From contig CAKQWR010000091.1 in the NCBI GenBank assembly GCA_934279105.1, forward strand, positions 1-8,040: a stretch of DNA of 8,040 nt, given 5' to 3'. Each line of letters opens with the position of its first letter. Position 1 is the first letter of the stretch. This document shows positions 1-5,796 of this stretch, one piece after another. The position numbers and the translations under genes were made by a program. Below the pieces are notes generated by a model. The model saw only the letters and a program-made list of their open reading frames with translations, was not told the origin of the DNA and ran no database searches. This DNA is from an uncultured Oribacterium sp. (GTDB lineage: Bacteria; Bacillota; Clostridia; Lachnospirales; Lachnospiraceae).

Positions 1-258
1 GACCACTCGAAAAACTTCACATATCTGTACGATGAAGCAAATGATCGCTGGCATCTGAGCCCGGCCTATGACCTGACTTACAGTAATACATATTATGGTG
101 AGCATACGACAACAGTGGATGGGAATGGGCGAAATCCGGGCAGGAAGGAACTGCTCGCGGTAGGTATTCAGGCGGGGATGAAAAAGGAACGCTGTGAAAA
201 AATCATCGAACAGATCGAAGCGTGTGTGAAGGAGATGCTCGGAGAGTATCTGAAGTAG
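1..258 (+). CDS. HipA-family Ser/Thr kinase toxin, C-terminal fragment
   Basis: This is the last 85 codons of a gene that enters from the left; frame 1 is open from base 1 to the TAG at 256-258. It begins with D-H-S-K-N-F and continues with W-H-L-S-P-A-Y-D-L at about residues 17-25, followed by G-E-H-T-T-T-V. This is the HipA C-terminal kinase pattern: a D-[DA]-H-x-K-N catalytic loop, then a metal-binding Asp in S-P-A-Y-D. The expected catalytic Asp would lie just left of the window and cannot be checked. HipA proteins are toxin kinases of type II toxin-antitoxin systems, usually paired with a HipB DNA-binding antitoxin; in E. coli the target is glutamyl-tRNA synthetase. No hipB is seen downstream, so any partner would be upstream. 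The family is confident; activity and target are unknown. Confidence 0.85.
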   Translation, partial: DHSKNFTYLYDEANDRWHLSPAYDLTYSNTYYGEHTTTVDGNGRNPGRKELLAVGIQAGMKKERCEKIIEQIEACVKEMLGEYLK

Positions 259-315
259 GGGCCCACTGGGCGCCTTGCAAGGAACGAGATGATGCTGCTC
301 CAAAAGGCATATCGG

Positions 316-705
316 AAATTGACACTATAGAAGAGAACTGGCGAAACTGACATTATATGTTTCAAAGATTGACGCAATAGGATGAAGTCGCAGGATTTCA
401 CATTATACGAGTTTGACAAAATCGCGGTGATATCCAAATTTGGCATTATCATTTCACGCAATATGTAAGGATATGCCAAAATGGCATTATGTTAAATTAG
501 AGTTTTGACGCAATAGGCGTAAGAAGCTCTAAATGACATTAGAATAGATAATGCCGATTCATGGATACTTTAGCTATTGTGTCAAATCCATGAAATCAGA
601 GGGGAATTCGTTAATGAATGATTGTAGACTTAATGCCAATTAGAGCTGGATTGCGCTATTGTGAAAACAGGTAATGCTATTTATCGCATGGCGACCATAT
701 TGCGA
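316..705. repeat. Array of degenerate 12-15 bp repeats that flips orientation
   Basis: This AT-rich non-coding stretch holds many copies of a motif alternating between TTGACRCAATAG-like and TTGRCATTATA-like forms. Plus-strand copies start near 316, 344, 366, 394, 436, 451, 478, 502 and 531. From about 547 the same motif reads on the minus strand, near 547-562, 571-590, 631-642, 651-669 and 695-710, with a weaker copy near 671-685. The array is therefore roughly head-to-head around 545. It is far more AT-rich than the flanking genes and has no credible ORF. One copy, TTGACG at 505-510, has TCTAAA at 528-533 at a 17-nt spacing and so resembles a sigma-70 promoter, but this may be coincidence within the repeat. 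The array could be two ends of an insertion sequence that carries multiple terminal repeats (as in the IS21 family) with the middle lost, a MITE-like element, or clustered regulator sites. Confidence 0.7.
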
Positions 706-715
706 AAGTGGGCAG

Positions 716-743
716 TTCTATTTAGGCATAGCCGCAGTATCAT
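716..743 (+). promoter_or_regulatory. Weak candidate promoter for the LuxR-family gene
   Basis: TATCAT at 738-743 matches the -10 consensus at five of six positions. The best -35 at 16 nt is TTCTAT at 716-721, which is poor. Transcription from here would give a leader of about 130 nt that includes the 23-bp tandem repeat. This is the best match found in the AT-rich region, not a firm call. Confidence 0.15.
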
Positions 744-798
744 AAAAATTTAAAGGGAAATAGTATGTGCCTTCAGCCATACATGGTAGGAAAGCAAA

Positions 799-844
799 CA
801 AATGAGTGGTGGAACAGTGCGCAAATGAGTGGCGGAACAGTGCA
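799..844 (+). repeat. 23-bp tandem direct repeat upstream of the LuxR-family gene
   Basis: Bases 799-821 and 822-844 are two adjoining copies of a 23-bp unit with core AAATGAGTGGYGGAACAGTG. They differ at two positions: T810 against C833, and G821 against A844. The pair ends 35 nt before the start codon at 880, so it lies in the leader or operator region. It could be a two-site regulator target or the terminal repeat of an insertion sequence bordering the AT-rich island. Confidence 0.95.
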
Positions 845-862
845 CAAAAAGAGTAACAGAGC

Positions 863-870
863 AGGAGGGG
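863..870 (+). promoter_or_regulatory. Ribosome binding site AGGAGGGG fixing the start at 880
   Basis: A strong Shine-Dalgarno sequence lies nine bases before ATG 880. It selects this start over the in-frame GTG at 829, which lies inside the tandem repeat and has no comparable site. Confidence 0.85.
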
Positions 871-879
871 AGTACGCTT

Positions 880-3444
880 ATGCCGAAGCCGAAGTGGAAC
901 CTGAATACGATTTATATTTCCGAGCGTTTGCAGGAGAGTCTGCGGCCGATTTCCCGCTGCGCGATGACGACGGTGGTGGCACCGATGGGCTATGGGAAGA
1001 CGACGGCGGTGAACTGGTATCTGGCGGAGCGCGCCCGTGTAGAGGGGGCTGGCCGAACTGTGCGCGATGCCCGGGAGAAGCTGGTGGAGCGTACCGACTT
1101 AGAGGAGACCAGCCGTCCTTTACGTGAGGCTCCGACCATCATCCGCATCAGTGTTTATTCCGATAACCTTGCGATTTTGTGGAGAAGTGTGCAGGACGCC
1201 TTCGCGCGTGCCGGATTTGATTTCCTCCGGGACTACAGCTGTCCGACCGATGCAGCGGGTGGCGGGCTGCTGGTGGATGATCTCTGTCATGCACTTCAGG
1301 GAGAAACATCCTGCTTTATTTTCATCGATGATTTTCATCTGCTGACCGACCGACGAGCATCGATCTTTCTCTGTATGCTGGCGAATCGTCTGCCGGCGAA
1401 TGTGCATCTGATTGTCGCGAGCCGGGATCGTTTTCTACCACCGACGGAGGCGGTACGTCTTGGCGCGAAGGTATACCAGATCGGGACGGAACAGCTGCGA
1501 CTCAACCATACGGAACTCGCAATTTATGCACATCGCTGCGGTACGGATCTGTCGGACGCACAGGTGGAGACCCTGCTGTATTCGAGTGAGGGTTGGTTTT
1601 CGGCGGTGTATTTGAATCTGCGGACGTTTTCAGAGCACGGAGTGCTGCCGAGTCGGCAGTCGGATATCTATACGACTTTTTCTGCGGCGATGATTGAGCC
1701 GTTGCCGGAGAAGCAACAGGCGTTTCTCGCGGTCATGGGCCTCGCAGATGAATTCACGGTGGAGATGGCGCGTTACGTCACCGGGGATGCGGAGGCAGCG
1801 CAGATCGTTTCCATGCTGACCGAGCAGAATGCTTTCGTTACGCGTCTGCCGGATGGGGTGAGCTATCGTTTCCACCACATGATGAAGGAGTGTGCAGAGC
1901 GCCGATTTCATAAGATGAGCGAAGCGTCCCAGCGGCTCTACTGGGCGCGCTATGGTGCCTGGTATGAGAAAGAGAAGCAGTATATCCACGCGATTGCGGC
2001 ATATCGAAGGAGTGATGATTACGACGCACTGCTTCGCGTGATTCGTAACGATGCGGGCATCCTCCTCGCGTCACTGAAACCGACGGATGTACTGGAGGCA
2101 CTTGACCGCTGCCCGGCGGAGACATTGAAATCGCATCCGTTTGCGATTCTCGTTCTCATGCGCAGTATGTTTAACTGGAGGCAGATTCCGAAAATGCTTG
2201 AGTTAAAAGGAGTACTCATGTCCGCCATCGAAGAGCAACCGAATCTTCCGGCAGAAGAGAGAGGAAATCTGCTCGGCGAGTGTGACCTCATTATGAGCTT
2301 CCTCTGCTATAACGACATCAGTGCGATGAGTCGTCTGCATAGAAGTGCCAGCATGCAGATGTCTCGTCCGGCGATCAGCATCCAGAACAGTGGTGGCTGG
2401 ACCTTCGGTTCCCCATCGGTGCTCATGATGTTTTACCGTGCGCCGGGTGAACTCGAGAGCGAGCTTTCCGAGATGGATGAGTGCATGCCTCACTACTACA
2501 AAATTACGAACCATCACGGACAGGGCGCAGAAACCATCATGCGGGCAGAGGCGATGTTTTGTCAGGGACGATTCACCGATGCACATATCGAGCTTGAGCG
2601 GGCATATGCGCAGATCGAAGAAAATGGGCAGATCAATATGGCGCTCTGCTGTGATTTTCTGGCATGGCGGCTCGGTTTCTATACGGAAGTGGAGCAGCGA
2701 TATTCTTTTGATGAGCGTTACGCGATGCTGTTACGGCATCACAATGCATCCTGGATCAAAATCTGGAGTGCCACAAGTGCCTATTACCATGCTCTGCGGG
2801 GCGAGCTGGAGAAAATTCCGGAGATGTTTTCCCAGCATCAGCTGTCTGACATCACCCTGCTGGCACCGGGCCGTCCGATGATGGATATGATCGAAAATCA
2901 GGTTTATCTCGCTCAGGAGGCATATGCGAAGGTTATCGCCCGGAGCGAAGAACTACTGGCCGTATGCGAGGCGATGCATTATGCACTTGTCGCACTCCAT
3001 ATCCGGATTCAGACCGCCATCGCTTATGAGCAGCTCGGGAAAACGGAAGAGGCGCACGCTTGCCTCATGCAGGCACTGGCAGATGCCTCACCTGACAACT
3101 TTGTGATGCCGTTTGTGGAAAACTATACATCCTTGAAGGAAATTCTTCAGAGGGAAATCCACACGCCATGCATCGACCGTATACGCACACTCGGAGCTGC
3201 TGCTGAAAAACGAAATGCATCGCGTCGCCGACCGGCCGTGTTTGATGCACTGACGGAACGTGAATTTGACATCGTGCAGCTGATGTCAGAACGACTCTCC
3301 AACCGTGAAATTGCGGAGAAACTCTTCCTTTCGGAGGGCAGTGTCAAGCAGTATGTAAATCAGATTTATACCAAACTTCATATCGAGGGCGATACCCGCA
3401 CGAAGCGAGCGCAACTTGCGAAGCTGCTCGAACAGAAAACATAA
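880..3444 (+). CDS. MalT/LAL-type LuxR-family transcriptional regulator
   Basis: The protein has 854 residues, in the usual size range of large ATP-binding LuxR regulators (E. coli MalT is about 900). Residues 34-42 form a Walker A motif, A-P-M-G-Y-G-K-T-T. A Walker B-like strand C-F-I-F-I-D-D-F-H-L-L lies at about 145-155, and H-L-I-V-A-S-R-D follows at 176-183, as in the STAND NTPases of this family. The middle, about 380-780, is helix-rich and TPR-like. Residues 790-854 are a LuxR/GerE helix-turn-helix with L-T-E-R-E-F and N-R-E-I-A-E-K-L-F-L-S. In this family effector and ATP binding drive oligomerisation and DNA binding. The segment between the Walker A helix and the next strand, about residues 50-84, is polar and roughly 30 residues longer than I would expect from MalT. 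The gene stands alone between the repeat island and a terminator. Its effector is unknown, and control of the downstream lipoprotein genes is only inferred from position. Confidence 0.95.
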   Translation: MPKPKWNLNTIYISERLQESLRPISRCAMTTVVAPMGYGKTTAVNWYLAERARVEGAGRTVRDAREKLVERTDLEETSRPLREAPTIIRISVYSDNLAILWRSVQDAFARAGFDFLRDYSCPTDAAGGGLLVDDLCHALQGETSCFIFIDDFHLLTDRRASIFLCMLANRLPANVHLIVASRDRFLPPTEAVRLGAKVYQIGTEQLRLNHTELAIYAHRCGTDLSDAQVETLLYSSEGWFSAVYLNLRTFSEHGVLPSRQSDIYTTFSAAMIEPLPEKQQAFLAVMGLADEFTVEMARYVTGDAEAAQIVSMLTEQNAFVTRLPDGVSYRFHHMMKECAERRFHKMSEASQRLYWARYGAWYEKEKQYIHAIAAYRRSDDYDALLRVIRNDAGILLASLKPTDVLEALDRCPAETLKSHPFAILVLMRSMFNWRQIPKMLELKGVLMSAIEEQPNLPAEERGNLLGECDLIMSFLCYNDISAMSRLHRSASMQMSRPAISIQNSGGWTFGSPSVLMMFYRAPGELESELSEMDECMPHYYKITNHHGQGAETIMRAEAMFCQGRFTDAHIELERAYAQIEENGQINMALCCDFLAWRLGFYTEVEQRYSFDERYAMLLRHHNASWIKIWSATSAYYHALRGELEKIPEMFSQHQLSDITLLAPGRPMMDMIENQVYLAQEAYAKVIARSEELLAVCEAMHYALVALHIRIQTAIAYEQLGKTEEAHACLMQALADASPDNFVMPFVENYTSLKEILQREIHTPCIDRIRTLGAAAEKRNASRRRPAVFDALTEREFDIVQLMSERLSNREIAEKLFLSEGSVKQYVNQIYTKLHIEGDTRTKRAQLAKLLEQKT

Positions 3445-3451
3445 AAATACC

Positions 3452-3464
3452 TAACCTTTGGTTA
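3452..3464. repeat. Small perfect inverted repeat TAACC-TTT-GGTTA
   Basis: Two 5-bp arms are separated by three bases, directly after the LuxR-family stop codon and before the main terminator hairpin. It could be a small operator half-site pair or a minor hairpin; an arm length this short can arise by chance. Confidence 0.3.
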
Positions 3465-3480
3465 ATATTCATTACATCTC

Positions 3481-3513
3481 ATCCACCGTACAGTAAATGT
3501 ACGGTGGATTTTT
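3481..3513 (+). terminator. Rho-independent terminator after the LuxR-family gene
   Basis: A perfect 12-bp stem pairs ATCCACCGTACA (3481-3492) with TGTACGGTGGAT (3498-3509) around the loop GTAAA, and TTTT follows. The hairpin begins 36 bases after the stop codon. It separates the regulator from the DUF2442 and lipoprotein genes, which therefore need their own promoter between about 3515 and 3653. Confidence 0.9.
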
Positions 3514-3526
3514 AATTGCAAAGATA

Positions 3527-3620
3527 GAACGTTCGGGGAGGGCTCCCGGCTTAGAGTTCATCGGTCTCGAAGTACTTTGCTTCGGTTGCCGGTCCACAGG
3601 GTCCCCTAAACTGAACGTTC
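3527..3620. ncRNA. Candidate structured RNA or operator region of nested inverted repeats
   Basis: The self-complementary octamer GAACGTTC occurs at both borders, 3527-3534 and 3613-3620. Inside these, GGGGA (3535-3539) can pair with TCCCC (3602-3606), CCGGC (3546-3550) with GCCGG (3588-3592), and CGAAG (3568-3572) with CTTCG (3580-3584). The four pairings are nested in order and would fold about 94 nt into one long imperfect hairpin on either strand. No ORF of note lies here. It sits between the terminator and the DUF2442 gene, so it could be a leader RNA of that operon, a small RNA, a remnant of a hairpin-ended insertion sequence, or two palindromic operators. I do not recognise a named RNA family, and no clear promoter boxes were seen. 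Confidence 0.35.
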
Positions 3621-3653
3621 ATACAGCAATTTCTATTCAGAAGAAAGGGGGGC

Positions 3654-3899
3654 ATGCACTTGAACCGAAGGTATCTAACAGCGGTCTCACCGCTTGATGA
3701 TTATGTGCTGCAGGTCGATTATGTGTCCGGAAGCCGGCTTCTGCTCGACATGAAGCCGTATCTCGATAAGATTCGCTTCCGCCCGCTGGCTGATCGCAGA
3801 GTATGGAACAGCGCTGTGACGAATGGTATTTTCGTCCGCTTCGGCGATGTGGAGTTGAGTCATGATGAAATACTGGCGATGGCAGAGCAGGAGCATTGA
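3654..3899 (+). CDS. DUF2442 domain-containing protein
   Basis: This 81-residue protein fits the small DUF2442 family. It has V-S-P-L-D-D-Y at residues 11-17, a strand pair ending in L-L-L-D-M-K-P-Y-L-D at about 29-38, then F-R-P-L-A-D near 42-47 and a C-terminal G-D-V-E-L-S motif. DUF2442 proteins have no established function and often occur beside DUF4160 genes; none is visible here. The G-rich ribosome binding site at 3647-3652 is almost against ATG 3654 but stands eight bases from an in-frame TTG at 3660, so translation may really begin two codons later. It appears to be the first gene of the lipoprotein operon. Its TGA is followed after one base by the ATG of a possible 17-codon ORF, which suggests coupled translation. 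The sequence has no signal peptide or membrane segment, so the product should be cytoplasmic. Confidence 0.8.
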   Translation: MHLNRRYLTAVSPLDDYVLQVDYVSGSRLLLDMKPYLDKIRFRPLADRRVWNSAVTNGIFVRFGDVELSHDEILAMAEQEH

Positions 3900-3900
3900 T

Positions 3901-3954
3901 ATGAAAAAAACGATGCATACGGACACGGTGCATCCGGAAAAGGAGAAAAAATGA
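3901..3954 (+). CDS. Possible 17-residue lysine-rich leader ORF
   Basis: ATG 3901 is preceded by AGGAG at 3889-3893 with a good seven-base spacing. It encodes MKKTMHTDTVHPEKEKK and ends with TGA 3952-3954, overlapping the next gene's ATG 3951 as ATGA. It starts two bases after the DUF2442 TGA codon ends. This layout suits a translational coupling peptide carrying ribosomes from DUF2442 into the first lipoprotein gene. The same arrangement, a short Lys-rich ORF overlapping the start, recurs before the other two lipoproteins. The peptide may have no function of its own, and an ORF this short could be chance. Confidence 0.4.
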   Translation: MKKTMHTDTVHPEKEKK

Positions 3955-5504
3955 AGAAAAACTGGAAACGATACATGGCCCTTCTGGGGACAATGCTGGT
4001 GGGCTTCAGCATCGTCGCCTGCGGTGGAAACATGGACGGCAGCACAAGTGAGGATGCAAGTGACAGCACAGAAGCCACAAATGAATCTGGAAATTCCCGT
4101 GAGCAGGGAAAACTTCTGGAGGATGAAGATTTCGAACGCGATATTTCGACCTGGCAGGGGGCCGATGGCGGACAGCTTCTTCTGAATCTGAGCGAGGGTA
4201 GCTATACCTATCGTACCTGGTATGGTCGGGTCGGTACAGGCAGTCTCGTCCATGACGACGAGGATCTCGTTCTGATGTATGGCGATCTCGATGGCGAAAA
4301 TGATTACTACCTCCTCGTGGATGAGGGTGGCCTCATGCCATATCATGTGAACGGAGAGACCGGAGGCGAGTGGGGCGAGTTAAATGAGCTGCATTTCGAC
4401 CCGGCTGCAGAAGAAATGGCGCCGTTCGACATGCGCGTTCTCGATGGCGAGTGGCAGAACGCCCTCGGCTATTCTTACTATTTTGACACACAGAAGATGA
4501 AGGTCGCAGAGAGCGATCCGATCGGCGTCATGGGCAGTGGGGACATGTATAACAAGGAGGATGGGCGCGGCCCGTTCATCGGCGGTGGTGAGATCCTCTA
4601 TCCATGTCTCAGTGCGGATGGCAACAGCTTCGTTCTTTTCCCGGATGGCGGTACGCCGCGCGATACGGATGTCCGCAGTACCGGCGTGTTCTACCGGAAC
4701 GGTGCGGTGACGCAGTATGCGGATTTGGCCAATGCAGGTTTCCGGGAGGCGGATGGCCGCCTCTGGTACAGCGATGGCATGCATGACTTCGCCGTGCCAG
4801 CTGGGTATACCCTCGCGGACGATGGCATGGCCTATGATGAAGTCGGCAAACCGTTCGCTCCGGAGTGGCCAGAAACACGGTATGATCCGGCTGCGGTCTG
4901 GGGTGCCGATTGGCCAGGCGACGGAAAGGGAGATCTGATTCCGGAAGACCAGGCGGCGGATGGCAGTGGTCTGGGTTCGGCAGAGCAGGCGGCGGAAGAA
5001 TCAGATGATGGTCGCGGTGACCTGATTCCGGCAGACAGCGAGACGATTCCGGTGCTGATGGGTGGTGCGCTTCCGTTTACCGGAATGCAGACAATACGAG
5101 ATGACAACTATGCGGATGGAACCTACGACTATGCAGACATCACGGCGGATGGAGTGACCATGCTCGTGAACACTGTCATGGCGAAGGATGCGAAAGGTGA
5201 GACCGATGATCTAGAGAACTACCTCGTCGACTGTGCACGGAAGCTCGATGAAAGCGACGTCTATGAAGTACGCTCGATCACGCAGGACACGAAGCTGACA
5301 GAGAAATTCTCATATCCGGTTTATATCGTAGAATTTACGACCGGTGCAAATGAAGATACACAGAAGTGGAAGGTCTTCGCAATGGATACCGACCAGTATA
5401 CCTACCTCTATGGTATCTGCACGGACATGGATGCCGCGGAAGACATGGACGGCCTCGCAGAGGAGATTTTCAACGGATTATATCTCACGGATGAGGTGGC
5501 ATGA
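3951..5504 (+). CDS. Secreted lipoprotein of unknown function (first of three)
   Basis: The protein has 517 residues. The signal peptide has a basic N-terminus (MKKNWKR), a hydrophobic core and a lipobox S-I-V-A-C with Cys24, predicting lipid anchoring on the outer face of the membrane. Residues 25-60 are a Ser/Glu/Asp-rich linker. At about 66-110 lies a W-x-G ... L-L-L-N-L-S-E-G-S-Y-T-Y ... G-S-L module also found in the two downstream lipoproteins. Residues 324-333 and 353-362 repeat a G-[KR]-G-D-L-I-P-x-D linker around an acidic Gly-rich stretch. The last 140 residues look like a separate alpha/beta domain. The start has AGGAG at 3941-3945. No terminator is seen after the stop, so transcription may continue into the next gene. 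The mature protein is strongly acidic. I cannot assign a ligand or activity. Confidence 0.9.
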   Translation: MKKNWKRYMALLGTMLVGFSIVACGGNMDGSTSEDASDSTEATNESGNSREQGKLLEDEDFERDISTWQGADGGQLLLNLSEGSYTYRTWYGRVGTGSLVHDDEDLVLMYGDLDGENDYYLLVDEGGLMPYHVNGETGGEWGELNELHFDPAAEEMAPFDMRVLDGEWQNALGYSYYFDTQKMKVAESDPIGVMGSGDMYNKEDGRGPFIGGGEILYPCLSADGNSFVLFPDGGTPRDTDVRSTGVFYRNGAVTQYADLANAGFREADGRLWYSDGMHDFAVPAGYTLADDGMAYDEVGKPFAPEWPETRYDPAAVWGADWPGDGKGDLIPEDQAADGSGLGSAEQAAEESDDGRGDLIPADSETIPVLMGGALPFTGMQTIRDDNYADGTYDYADITADGVTMLVNTVMAKDAKGETDDLENYLVDCARKLDESDVYEVRSITQDTKLTEKFSYPVYIVEFTTGANEDTQKWKVFAMDTDQYTYLYGICTDMDAAEDMDGLAEEIFNGLYLTDEVA

Positions 5505-5560
5505 GCGGCCGTTGGCATTGGCCTGAAATAGGATGGCTGAAAACACAGGCGAGTGTAGGA

Positions 5561-5662
5561 ATGAAGATGATTTTGGAAGCTAAATATGACTATCAAGGAT
5601 GAAAAATTGAGGACTGGATAAGCATCAACTGGATGAGAGATACCTTCATGAGGGAAAAGAAA
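5561..5662 (+). repeat. Leader repeat, copy 1 (matches 6710-6810)
   Basis: About 100 bases here align almost end to end with 6710-6810, with only a few one- to three-base gaps. Shared blocks include ATGAAGATGATT, TGACTATCA, CTGGATAAGCATCA and CTGGATGAGAGA, ending in CTTCATGAGGG. Both copies contain ATGAAG near the left end and CTTCAT at the right end, which could pair across the leader. This copy lies 57 bases after the first lipoprotein stop, and a further 130 bases separate it from the next start. It indicates duplication of a lipoprotein gene together with its leader. Confidence 0.85.
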
Positions 5663-5794
5663 GCGATGGAGGGCTGATCTGTCCGAAAGCTTACGGACCG
5701 AGAACTTCATGAGGGAGAAGAAAGAGAGTAAATCTTTTGCCGTGATTGTTGCAGTGAGAAGAAAACTTCATGAGGGTGAAGAAAGAGAGGAAAT
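5644..5794 (+). repeat. Three leader-core repeats at an exact 61-nt pitch
   Basis: CTTCATGAGGG begins at 5644, 5705 and 5766, each followed by a purine-rich AARAAAG tract. Similarity covers roughly the first 22-29 bases of each 61-base unit; the remainder differs. The third unit leads directly into the second lipoprotein start, and the third lipoprotein has a single copy at 6791. The middle ATG (5709) is in frame with the lipoprotein but is not its likely start. The units may be relics of collapsed gene copies or a set of binding sites. Confidence 0.85.
5681..5698 (+). other. Small hairpin in the leader of the second lipoprotein
   Basis: GTCCG (5681-5685) can pair with CGGAC (5694-5698) around the loop AAAGCTTA. 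No T-run follows, so it is not a terminator. It lies within the first 61-nt unit and has no counterpart in the other leader copy. Confidence 0.3.
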
Positions 5795-5796
5795 GA
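5770..5796 (+). CDS. Possible 8-residue basic leader peptide before lipoprotein 2
   Basis: The ATG within CTTCATGAGG opens an 8-codon frame, MRVKKERK, whose TGA (5794-5796) shares a base with the ATG at 5796 and overlaps the ATG at 5793. The codons G-A-G-A-G-G near its end also serve as the ribosome binding site for the lipoprotein. A matching frame, MREKKARK, occurs at 6795-6821. No strong Shine-Dalgarno precedes it, so translation is uncertain; the frame is kept between the two copies despite base changes. Confidence 0.3.
   Translation: MRVKKERK

Noticed and set aside
258..282. GGGCCC and CCTTGCAAGG palindromes after the HipA stop
   Set aside because: They are short, do not form a stable hairpin with a T-run, and give no support for a terminator.
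168..479. 103-codon minus-strand ORF
   Set aside because: It overlaps the HipA end antisense and runs into the repeat array; no recognisable domain or ribosome binding site.
316..705. CRISPR array
   Set aside because: The repeats are degenerate, unevenly spaced and occur in both orientations, unlike CRISPR repeats.
829..879. GTG 829 as the start of the LuxR-family gene
   Set aside because: The GTG lies inside the tandem repeat and lacks a ribosome binding site; ATG 880 has a strong AGGAGGGG at good spacing.
765..1127. 120-codon plus-strand ORF with an AAGGGA site before it
   Set aside because: It runs through the 23-bp tandem repeat and then overlaps the LuxR gene in another frame with low-complexity, non-protein-like composition.
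3687..4346. 219-codon minus-strand ORF
   Set aside because: It is antisense to the DUF2442 and lipoprotein genes, spans their junction, and is a by-product of codon composition.
5709..5795. ATG 5709 as the start of the second lipoprotein
   Set aside because: It would place 29 mostly charged residues before a normal lipoprotein signal peptide. The third lipoprotein matches from the ATG-ATG pair, and its upstream mini-ORF is in another frame.
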